Source of the DNA: Candidatus Treponema equifaecale
GTDB lineage: Bacteria; Spirochaetota; Spirochaetia; Treponematales; Treponemataceae
Direction of reading: 5' to 3'
Length of the DNA stretch: 59,662 bases
Assembly (NCBI GenBank): GCA_018064905.1
Contig: JAGHUJ010000005.1
Coordinates: 1-59,662, forward strand
Program-made: the position numbers and the translations under genes
The notes under the pieces: generated by a model
What the model saw: the letters and a program-made list of their open reading frames with translations, nothing else
Database searches by the model: none
Told to the model about the DNA's origin: nothing
Part shown: piece by piece, positions 53,599 through 59,662 of the stretch
How positions within the stretch are numbered: the stretch's first letter is position 1
Layout of the letters: every line of letters begins with the position of its first letter

Positions 53599-54996
53599 AT
53601 GGTAGGTGAAGAAGTATTTTTAGGCAGAGACGAGCAGATAAAGACAATTGAAAAGTTTTTATCCTCAGACAAAAATAATGCCGCTTTGATTTTTGGCCGT
53701 CGTCGTGTTGGCAAGACTGAATTAATCAGGCACTGTTTAAAACGCTCGAATTATTCTTCAATATACTATGAATGCAAGGAAACGACTGAAGCTAACAATG
53801 TTGAAACTCTGTCTGAAATAGTTGCAGAGGCTTTTGATCTTCCTCCATTGTTTTTTTCATCTTTTGAAGCAATCCTTACTTTTCTTTACAAGCAGGGTTC
53901 TGAAAAAGAATTGGTTCTCGTAATTGATGAATATCCTTATATCAGAAATGTAGTTAAAGGCCTTGATAGTATAATTCAAAATCTAATTGACAATAATAAA
54001 AACAGATCAAAGTTAAAGTTGATAGTTTGTGGTTCCTATGTAGAAACAATGAAATCCCTTCTTTTTGAAGAGAATCCTCTTTTTGGTCGATTCGATTTGG
54101 TAATGAATCTCAAGGCCATGGATTATTTTGAAGCTTCGCTTTTTTATAAAGGTTTCAATAACGAAGATAAAATTCGTTTGTATTCAGTTTTTGGTGGAAT
54201 ACCTTATTACAACAGACTTGTAGACTCTTCAAAGTCTGTTAAGCAGAATATTATTGATTTAATAGCAAGTTCTGGATGTCGCTTTGAAAATGAAGTTCAA
54301 ATGCACTTGAAATCAGAAATTTCAAAAATGGTGAATGCTTATGAAGTTTTTGAAGCTCTTGCAAAGGGGTATGTCAGGTTTAGTGATATTTTGTCTCAGT
54401 CAAAGGTTTCAAGTTCTCCAACTCTTGCGGATGTCCTTGAAAAACTTATTCTAATGGATGTGGTTGCAAAGGAGTCTCCGATAAATGACGAAAACAACAG
54501 AAAAAAAACAGGGTATTATGTTTCTGACCAGATGACTCTGTTTTATTTCAAATACATTTTTAGAAATCTTTCCAGATTGGCTGTTATGGAGTCAGAAAGT
54601 TTTTATGACAAATTCATTGCCCCTGATTTTGAAGGACACTATGTTCCAAAGGCTTTTGAGCAGGTTTGCAGACAGTTTTTGATTAGGAAAAATCGTTCTG
54701 GGGAACTGGAAGAGTCTTTCGAAAAAATAGGGAAGTATTACTATGATGATCCTATAAATCACAAAAATGGTGAATTTGATGTGGTTACTGAAAATGATGG
54801 CGGGTATGTATTCTATGAAGCAAAATTTAGGGATGAAAAAATTGACAAAAGTTTGATTTTGGAAGAAATAAATCAAGTAAATGCAACAGGTTTATTCTGC
54901 AAAAAATATGGATTTTTTTCAAAGACTGGTTATAAGGAAATGGAAGAAGACTTCAAGAAAAATCTGATTCTTTACAGTATGGATGATTTGTTTTAA
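53599..54996 (+). CDS. AAA ATPase with DUF234 nuclease-like domain
   Basis: 465 aa. Walker A ALIFGRRRVGKTELIRH (about 29-45), Walker B LVLVIDEYPYIRN (about 109-121), a sensor LIVCGSYVETMKS, then a winged-helix-like segment and a C-terminal DUF234 domain with PD-(D/E)XK features: NGEFDVVTENDGG (about 393-405) and YVFYEAKFRDEK (about 406-417). Cellular role unknown; the family is frequent in mobile and accessory DNA of gut anaerobes and archaea. It is unusual that the gene lies between two 35-bp copies of a tRNA-Thr 3' end, its stop codon touching the second copy. This suggests it arrived or moves as a unit. Related in design to the AAA-DUF4143 gene at 13287. Confidence 0.85.
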   Translation: MVGEEVFLGRDEQIKTIEKFLSSDKNNAALIFGRRRVGKTELIRHCLKRSNYSSIYYECKETTEANNVETLSEIVAEAFDLPPLFFSSFEAILTFLYKQGSEKELVLVIDEYPYIRNVVKGLDSIIQNLIDNNKNRSKLKLIVCGSYVETMKSLLFEENPLFGRFDLVMNLKAMDYFEASLFYKGFNNEDKIRLYSVFGGIPYYNRLVDSSKSVKQNIIDLIASSGCRFENEVQMHLKSEISKMVNAYEVFEALAKGYVRFSDILSQSKVSSSPTLADVLEKLILMDVVAKESPINDENNRKKTGYYVSDQMTLFYFKYIFRNLSRLAVMESESFYDKFIAPDFEGHYVPKAFEQVCRQFLIRKNRSGELEESFEKIGKYYYDDPINHKNGEFDVVTENDGGYVFYEAKFRDEKIDKSLILEEINQVNATGLFCKKYGFFSKTGYKEMEEDFKKNLILYSMDDLF

Positions 54997-55030
54997 AAAG
55001 CCAACTAACGGACTTGAACCGTTTACCTGC
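54996..55030 (-). repeat. tRNA-Thr 3'-end copy B
   Basis: Begins at the last base of the AAA-DUF234 stop codon. The 35 bp are identical to copy A except for one base, and the first 31 or so match the 3' end of the intact tRNA-Thr (55264 onward). Confidence 0.85.
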
Positions 55031-55049
55031 GTCAAAATCACAGATTTTG

Positions 55050-55110
55050 CCGAGACTCGCTTTTCAACTCATCTCATGAGTTGAATTGCCTTCGGCAACC
55101 AGCTCCCTAT
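55050..55110 (-). repeat. GAG-triloop hairpin element, copy 3
   Basis: 61 bp. On the minus strand: ATAGGGAGC; stem TTGCC/GGCAA with loop GAA; stem TTCAACTCAT/ATGAGTTGAA with loop GAG (55063-55085); GCGAGTCTCGG. It lies in the second 134-bp unit. Confidence 0.75.
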
Positions 55111-55183
55111 CTTTACGAGGGTATTGCAGTTAAGCCGTTTGTCGGACTCGAACCAACTACCTGCGTCAAAATTACAGATTTTG

Positions 55184-55244
55184 CCGAGACTCGCCTACAA
55201 ACTCATCTCATGAGTTTGTTCGTCTTCAACGACCGGCTCCCTAC
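55184..55244 (-). repeat. GAG-triloop hairpin element, copy 4
   Basis: 61 bp. On the minus strand: GTAGGGAGC; stem TCGTT/GACGA with loop GAA; stem ACAAACTCAT/ATGAGTTTGT with loop GAG (55197-55219); GCGAGTCTCGG. Compared with copy 3, several stem positions changed in pairs. Confidence 0.75.
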
Positions 55245-55266
55245 GTTACGAGGGCGTTTTGATAAA

Positions 55267-55338
55267 GCCAACTAACGGACTTGAACCGTTTACCTGTTCT
55301 TTACGAGGGAACTGCTCTACCTGGTGAGCTAAGTTGGC
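55267..55338 (-). tRNA. tRNA-Thr (anticodon CGT)
   Basis: 72 nt with a complete cloverleaf on the minus strand: acceptor GCCAACT/AGTTGGC, D-stem GCTC/GAGC, anticodon arm with loop CTCGTAA (anticodon CGT, reads ACG), variable loop AGGTA, T-stem AACGG/CCGTT with loop TTCAAGT. The bottom anticodon pair is a C-A mismatch. CCA is not encoded and the base after the acceptor strand is T. Promoter on the minus strand: TTGACG (55376-55371), 17 nt, TAATTT (55353-55348). Two tRNA-end/hairpin units and the AAA-DUF234 gene lie directly beyond its 3' end. Confidence 0.93.
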
Positions 55339-55402
55339 ATGTGATTTAAATTATCAAAAAATTTGGAGTGCGTCAAATATTGTTTTTAGCAGGCTTCTTC
55401 AT

Positions 55403-55437
55403 TTGAATTTTTCTTTGCTGATTTTTATAATTTATAT
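55403..55437 (+). promoter_or_regulatory. MATE gene promoter, apparently leaderless
   Basis: TTGAAT (55403-55408), 17 nt, TATAAT (55426-55431), then six bases to an ATG at 55438. That ATG opens MASSNSDTIALMR, a sensible MATE N-terminus, but the frame stops at 55491. Confidence 0.65.
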
Positions 55438-56831
55438 ATGGCTTCTTCAAATTCAGATACAATTGCCTTAATGAGGGCAGACTTATTTTAAAAAACGCAA
55501 TTCCTACTATTATAACCATGATGGTCACCGCAATTTACAACACTGCGGACACTTTCTTTGTTTCACAGCTTGGAACCTCTGCCAGCGGTGCTGTTGGAAT
55601 CATTTTTTCACTTATGGCATTAATTCAGGCTGGCGGCTTTATGATTGGAATGGGTTCTGGAAGCATCACCAGCCGTGCTTTGGGCGCAAAAGACATGAAG
55701 ACTGCCAGCAAATATTGTTCAACGGCTCTGTGTTCTGCCTTCACGCTTGGTCTGATTTTTGCAGTTTTTGGAACAATCTTTAACCGGCAGCTGGTAACCT
55801 GTCTTGGTGCAACTCCTACAATTCTTCCATACGCAATGGATTACGCCCGTTACATAATCCTTGCTTCTCCATTCATGATTACTGCCTTTGTAATGAACAA
55901 TCAGCTTCGCTTTCAGGGAAAGGCCGCTTTTTCAATGATTGGAATGGTTTCTGGTGGAATTCTGAACATGCTGCTGGATCCTCTTTTTATCTTTGTGTTC
56001 AAAATGGGAATTTCAGGTGCTGCAATCGCCACTTTGGTCAGCCAGATTACCTCATTCAGCATTCTGCTTTCTATGTTTATCAGAAAAAAATCCACGGCTG
56101 AACTTTCTTTAAAAAATGTCAGCAGGGAAATCAAAACTTATTTCGACATAATCACCACAGGCCTTCCTTCACTTTTCAGACAGGGAATGGCTTCAGTTTC
56201 AGGAATTGTAATGAATATCAGTGCGGCAAAATATGGTGCAATGCTCACTGGTTTTGCCCTCACCACGGCTCAAACTGCCGATGCTGCCGTTGCAGGAATG
56301 TCCATCACAAACAGAATCTTCATGCTGCTGCTTTCTGTTGCAATTGGTCTTGGTCAGGGATTTCAGCCAGTGTGCGGAATGAATCTTGGCGCTAAAAAAT
56401 ATGACCGCGTAAAGGCTGCAAATAGATTTTTGATTAAAGTTACTTCAGTAATTATGGCTGTATTTGGACTTGGTGTATTTATTTTTGCACCTGAAATTGC
56501 CAGATCCTTCCGTGATGATCCTGCTGTCATTGCTGTTGCCACTGTAGCAATGAGATTTCAGGCCTGTGTTCTGCCATTTCATTCTCTGATTTTTGGAACA
56601 AATATGCTGCTTCAGGTTGCCGGCGTTAAAAAAAGTGCCACAATTCTTTCTTCAATGCGACAGGGAATCATTTTTGTTCCGCTGATTCTGATTTTGCCGC
56701 AGCTTGTACAGCTTTTTGGCGCAGAACCATTGCTGGGTGTTCAGATGACTCAGACTTTCAGCGATCTTCTTTCCTCTTTAATAGCCCTGCCGTTCATGCT
56801 AAGATTCTTCAGAAAACTGGAAAAGGAATAG
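55438..56831 (+). pseudogene. MATE-family efflux transporter with 5' frameshift
   Basis: The main frame (from ATG 55518, 437 aa) has the MATE fold: VTAIYNTADTFFVSQLGTSASGAVGI at the start, twelve hydrophobic segments and the second-half motif GLGQGFQPVCGMNLGAKKYDRV. MATE proteins export cationic drugs using Na+ or H+. The family normally has ~25 more residues including the first half of TM1. These are present upstream but in two frames: ATG 55438 encodes MASSNSDTIALMR, then stops, while the continuing frame reads GRLILKNAIPTIITMM. Adding one G to the GGG run at 55476-55478 would join them. So it is either a recent frameshift, a phase-variable G tract, a sequencing error, or a gene translated from 55518. 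dgt follows 3 bp downstream. Confidence 0.7.
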
Positions 56832-56834
56832 AAA

Positions 56835-58103
56835 ATGAAAGATGCTTTTGTGAAGGTTAAGACCGATGTGCTCAGTTCAAAATATGAGGCAGCTGTTGCC
56901 AGGGAAATTCCTATTTACAGCAGGGGAAACGGTATTCGAAGCGAATTTGAACGAGATTACACACGGCTTCTGCACTGTCAGGCATATTCAAGATTAAAGC
57001 ATAAGACCCAGGTTTTCTTTGCCCCCCACAATGATCATGTTTGTACACGAATGGAACATGTTCTTCACGTGGCTTCCGTTGCTTCAACAATCGCAAAATA
57101 TCTTGGCTTGAATCAGGACTTAACTCAGTCAATTGCAATTGGTCACGACATTGGACACGCACCTTTTGGTCATTCCGGCGAGGAAATTCTGAATGATCTG
57201 CTGGGACGAAAAGAAGGTGCAAATGCTCCAAAAAAATTCTGGCATGAGAGGAATTCACTTTTTTTTGCTGATTATATAGAAACTTTGGATGATCCAAACG
57301 GAATCAAGCGGCCTTTGAATCTTACTTATGCTGTTCGGGATGGACTTATCTGTCATTGTGGTGAAGTTGACCAGCAGGGAATGAAACCCCGTAATGAAAA
57401 CATGAATCTGTATGAAATCAAACGGCCTGGTCTTGTTCAGCCATTTACCTGGGAAGGTTGTGTCGTAAAAATCAGTGATAAAATCGCCTTTCTTGGACGA
57501 GACATTCAGGATGCCCGTGCTTATCATCTTCTGGACATGGGCAGTTACCGTCAGCTTCGGGAAATTGTTACAGAAACCTTGGGAATGACTAAAAACGGTC
57601 AGACACTTTCTCACAGAAGCGGACGAGCAGTTAATCCTTCAGTGCTTATAAATGACATGATTGTGGATCTTTGTGAAAATTCCAATCCTGATGAAGGCCT
57701 GTATTTTTCCGAAAGCTATTTCAGATTTATCCGGGAACTTAAGAAATTCAGCTTCTCCAACATCTACAATCACTGGCGGCTTCAGGAATTTCAGAAGTAT
57801 GCAAGAAATGTGCTGGAAACTGTTTTCAATGCGCTTATGCGTGCTCAGATTTATGTTCAGAAAGGAACTGTGGAAACTCATCTCAAAAATTATCCAAAGC
57901 TGGGTGAAGAATTCACAAAATGGCTGCTGCATTATTCAAATTATGCTTCAGTTTGTGGCCAGAAGAAAAGTCCGATTCACTCAATTCCAGAAGTCTTTGA
58001 TATTAATGACAACGAAAGCTACAAAAAATGCGTAATCGAATTCATTTCCGGCTGCACGGATGATTTTGCCATAGCATGTTTTGAGGAAGTTATAAGTTTT
58101 TAA
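56835..58103 (+). CDS. dgt: deoxyguanosinetriphosphate triphosphohydrolase
   Basis: 422 aa. HD-domain dNTPase: family N-terminus RSEFERDYTRLLHCQAYSRLKHKTQVF (about 34-60), metal ligands in RMEHVLHVASVAST (about 71-84) and IAIGHDIGHAPFGHSGEEIL (about 98-117; the HD pair), and a later Asp in WEGCVVKISDKIAFLGRDIQDA (about 208-229). It hydrolyses dGTP (or dNTPs) to the deoxynucleoside and triphosphate, influencing nucleotide pools and defence. It sits 3 bp after the MATE gene, probably in one transcript. Confidence 0.92.
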   Translation: MKDAFVKVKTDVLSSKYEAAVAREIPIYSRGNGIRSEFERDYTRLLHCQAYSRLKHKTQVFFAPHNDHVCTRMEHVLHVASVASTIAKYLGLNQDLTQSIAIGHDIGHAPFGHSGEEILNDLLGRKEGANAPKKFWHERNSLFFADYIETLDDPNGIKRPLNLTYAVRDGLICHCGEVDQQGMKPRNENMNLYEIKRPGLVQPFTWEGCVVKISDKIAFLGRDIQDARAYHLLDMGSYRQLREIVTETLGMTKNGQTLSHRSGRAVNPSVLINDMIVDLCENSNPDEGLYFSESYFRFIRELKKFSFSNIYNHWRLQEFQKYARNVLETVFNALMRAQIYVQKGTVETHLKNYPKLGEEFTKWLLHYSNYASVCGQKKSPIHSIPEVFDINDNESYKKCVIEFISGCTDDFAIACFEEVISF

Positions 58104-58123
58104 AATTGCAATTTTATTTTTGA

Positions 58124-58372
58124 TTAAGCTCGCTGGGTTACTGCTTTTGCCAGCTGGTCTGCACAGCTTGTACCTTTTGTTCCGCACAGATTTCCAAGAA
58201 GCTTTGCTGAAATTTCTTCTCCTGTCATCCCCTCACAAAGCTTTGAAATTGCTTTTAAGTTTCCATTGCATCCGCCTTCAAAACGAATGTTGTGGATTCT
58301 GTTGTCCTCATCCCGTTCAAAAGTGATTGTGCGGGCACAGGTGCCTCTTGTGTTGAATACTACTGTTTCCAT
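58124..58372 (-). CDS. TSCPD domain protein
   Basis: 82 aa. Matches the small stand-alone TSCPD-domain family related to the C-terminus of vitamin B12-dependent ribonucleotide reductases. Conserved cysteines are at GTCARTITF (about 10-18), FEGGCNGNLKAISKLCEGM (about 31-49) and GNLCGTKGTSCADQLAKAV (about 60-78); the last motif corresponds to 'TSCPDQLA'. Four to five Cys could bind a metal or act in redox. Exact role unknown. A GAGGA Shine-Dalgarno and a TATAAT further upstream support the start. It converges with dgt. Confidence 0.85.
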   Translation of the reverse strand: METVVFNTRGTCARTITFERDEDNRIHNIRFEGGCNGNLKAISKLCEGMTGEEISAKLLGNLCGTKGTSCADQLAKAVTQRA

Positions 58373-58462
58373 TTTTTCCTCATTTTTTTCTGGACATTAT
58401 ATCATCAATTTTATTCTCTGAAAGGGTGAAAATCAAAATTCTCATTAAAATCAAAAAATCAT

Positions 58463-58507
58463 AAAAAAAAGCCCGGACTGCTCCAAAGGGGGTAGAAGCA
58501 ATCCGGG
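58463..58507 (-). terminator. terminator of the pectate lyase gene
   Basis: On the minus strand, CCCGGATTGC (58507-58498) pairs with GCAGTCCGGG (58481-58472) with one wobble, followed by C and a run of eight T. Confidence 0.85.
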
Positions 58508-58585
58508 TAAAATCTCATTCAAAAGACTTTTTTTATTTGCATGGGCGGTAAGGATCCACCCCTTTGCACAATTTTGAACCGCAAA

Positions 58586-59503
58586 TTATTTGTTTGCGAT
58601 ACCTGAAATTCTGTACCACTGGTATTTCTTGTTGTTGTAAGAGTTGCAGTTTGATACGCTGATTTTTCCAGAGTTTCCGTTTCCGTCGAATCCAGAAGCA
58701 AGGTTTCCGTAAGCCTGGTCACCCTGACAAACATGTGCTACAGAGATTCCTGCAGAACCGAGTTTGAATCCGTTTCCGTCACCGTTAGCAGTTGTCTGAT
58801 ATGAGCTGTTGATGTAGCCGTTGTATTTAGCTGTACAGTTCTTGATTGTTACTGGATATGGCTGTCCGTAGAGGTCCCATCCGTCATCTGAGTTGTAAGC
58901 TGCTACACAACCTTCAAATACGTTGTTTTTTCCTGCAGAAAGTTTGCAAGCGTATCCGTCAGCATTTTCACCGCCGTTTGCTTTGTCGTAGTTGTAGTAT
59001 GATTCACACTTGTAGATGTAGTTGTCATGTGAGCCGTTGTAAATCTGGAGACCTGAGTCACCGTTGTATGTTGTCTTTACATAGTATACATAGTTGTTTC
59101 CACCAACCTGGAATACGATACCGCAGTCTGGAGCCTTTGTGATTGTCATGTTGCAGATGTTCCAGTATGAACCGTTCACCTTTACACCCCATCCTGAGCT
59201 GATTCCAGAGCAGTCCAATGTGTAGCCGCAGCCGTTGAAGTTGATCTTAGAAGAAGCAGTTCCGCTGTTGAGAAGCTGAAGCTGTTTTGTAAGCTTGATG
59301 TTTGCACCAAGGTTGATTGTTGAACCTGCAGTTGCATTTTTGATTGCTGTCTGAAGTGCACTTTCTGTTTTTACAGTTGTGTTTACTGCGCGTGAAGCTT
59401 CTCCAGAAGTACCTGATCCGTCTGTAGCAGCAATATTTGAACAAGAAGCGAAGAGAAGTGCAGAAGCGATGGCTGCACCAGCAAGAATTTTTGTAACTTT
59501 CAT
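58586..59503 (-). CDS. pectate lyase-like lipoprotein (PL9-type beta-helix)
   Basis: 305 aa. Lipoprotein signal MKVTKILAGAAIASALLFASC (lipid Cys about residue 21), then a Ser/Thr-rich linker and a right-handed parallel beta-helix. Motifs of the PL9 pectate lyases are visible: GGENADGYACKLSAGKNNVFEGCVAAYNSDDGWDLYG (about 175-212) and GDGNGFKLGSAGISVAHVCQGDQAYGNLASGFDGNGNSGKISVSNC (about 238-282), with the Asp cluster that binds calcium and the Lys in GFKLG as catalytic base. It would cleave pectin/polygalacturonate at the cell surface by beta-elimination. AGAGGAAAAA Shine-Dalgarno. It is short for the family and probably a single-domain enzyme. Confidence 0.8.
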   Translation of the reverse strand: MKVTKILAGAAIASALLFASCSNIAATDGSGTSGEASRAVNTTVKTESALQTAIKNATAGSTINLGANIKLTKQLQLLNSGTASSKINFNGCGYTLDCSGISSGWGVKVNGSYWNICNMTITKAPDCGIVFQVGGNNYVYYVKTTYNGDSGLQIYNGSHDNYIYKCESYYNYDKANGGENADGYACKLSAGKNNVFEGCVAAYNSDDGWDLYGQPYPVTIKNCTAKYNGYINSSYQTTANGDGNGFKLGSAGISVAHVCQGDQAYGNLASGFDGNGNSGKISVSNCNSYNNKKYQWYRISGIANK

Positions 59504-59662
59504 AAAATTTTTCCTCTTTTTTAACTTTGTAAAGCGAAATTCTCTCTCGTAGTTTTTTATAAACGAAGGTCAGAATAATTAAAAATCAGCCTGACTTTGT
59601 ATTAAACCGCGGTGTTTATCGTTTACAGGGATATATTATATATAACATTTACAAAATGCAAG
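59504..59662 (-). promoter_or_regulatory. upstream region of the pectate lyase gene
   Basis: AT-rich, no gene seen. Read on the minus strand it includes the Shine-Dalgarno AGAGGA and a ~110-nt probable leader. TTGTAA with TATAAT-like sequence near 59640-59655 could be the promoter, but several AT-rich boxes are equally possible. Confidence 0.4.

Larger units (their letters stand above)
55000..55266 (-). repeat. two tandem 133/134-bp tRNA-end/hairpin units
   Basis: Units 55000-55133 and 55134-55266. Each, read on the minus strand, runs CCCTCGTAA (like the tRNA-Thr anticodon loop), TAGGGAGC, a 5-bp hairpin, a 10-bp GAG hairpin, GCGAGTCTCGGC, an AAAATC/GATTTT hairpin, GACGCAGGTA, then a T-arm and an acceptor 3' strand. 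The first unit ends in a different acceptor (AAACGGC) from the second (AGTTGGC). T-arm stems are AACGG/CCGTT and GTTGG/CCGAC. No D-arm or 5' acceptor strand is present, so these are not complete tRNAs. No gene is visible. Confidence 0.7.

Noticed and set aside
55000-55266. Two additional tRNA genes
   Set aside because: T-arm and acceptor 3' strands are present, but the D-arm and 5' acceptor strand are absent, so no cloverleaf forms.
55081-55275. 64-codon plus-strand reading frame containing GLEPTTC
   Set aside because: It runs through the tRNA-end and hairpin repeats; the peptide is an artefact of T-arm sequence read as protein.
55000-55338. Integron attC sites
   Set aside because: The usual core-site and bulged-hairpin attC pattern is not met and no integrase gene is seen; the link to tRNA T-arms fits better.

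Overview
The window looks like a chromosomal segment of an AT-rich spirochaete, most likely a host-associated, pectin-degrading Treponema. This is inferred from gene content and style: a TolC/MFP/RND operon, a MurJ-MraY-PBP1C-alpha-2-macroglobulin envelope set, a ThrRS without a TGS domain, LamG/FnIII surface proteins, a PL9-like pectate lyase lipoprotein, and an accessory FliM/FliN-like pair. No species can be named from the sequence alone. There are no rRNA genes, phage genes, transposases, integrases or CRISPR arrays.

Layout: 0.3-6.1 kb is a four-gene RND efflux operon ending in a small PII-like protein. 6.1-6.9 kb is a GNAT/DUF1778 toxin-antitoxin pair with a direct-repeat operator. 7.0-12.1 kb is the most unusual gene cluster: response regulator, histidine kinase with a novel C-terminal extension, a 72-aa FliN-like SpoA protein, a degenerate FliM-like protein and a DUF2007/DUF805-like membrane protein. 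12.2-15.3 kb has a small unknown gene, a HAD phosphatase, an AAA-DUF4143 ATPase behind three 33-bp repeats, and an RsuA-like pseudouridine synthase. 15.3-15.7 kb is a gene-free array of six inverted repeats with near-constant geometry. 15.7-23.1 kb holds azlDC, uvrC, and a LamG/FnIII protein plus TPR protein pair. 23.2-33.7 kb runs on the minus strand: A2M-PBP1C, an M24 peptidase and MurJ. 33.8-46.6 kb holds a DUF4160 pair, a possible ~100-nt RNA, pepF, an adenosine deaminase with a degraded paralogue, mnmG, an SH3 lipoprotein, an ABC-F ATPase, galE and an M20 peptidase. 46.8-51.0 kb (minus) has mraY, an oligopeptide-binding protein and an unknown protein. 51.1-59.5 kb has thrS, an azoreductase-like gene, an AAA-DUF234 ATPase set between copies of a tRNA-Thr 3' end, tRNA-Thr(CGT), a MATE gene with a 5' frameshift, dgt, a TSCPD protein and the pectate lyase.

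Three themes cut across the annotation. (1) Short palindromic repeats are everywhere and several lie in reading frames (MurJ N-terminus, AzlC C-terminus, ABC-F linker, UvrC linker). One family, a 10-bp stem with a three-base GAG (or CTC) loop, has four copies whose stems vary by compensatory changes. Two of these copies sit inside 133/134-bp units that end in tRNA T-arm-like sequence beside tRNA-Thr. (2) Several genes have a -10 box exactly 6 nt before the ATG and no Shine-Dalgarno, suggesting frequent leaderless transcription. (3) A two-component system appears to be wired to a second, divergent FliM/FliN pair. All functions are read from motifs and family knowledge without database searches.
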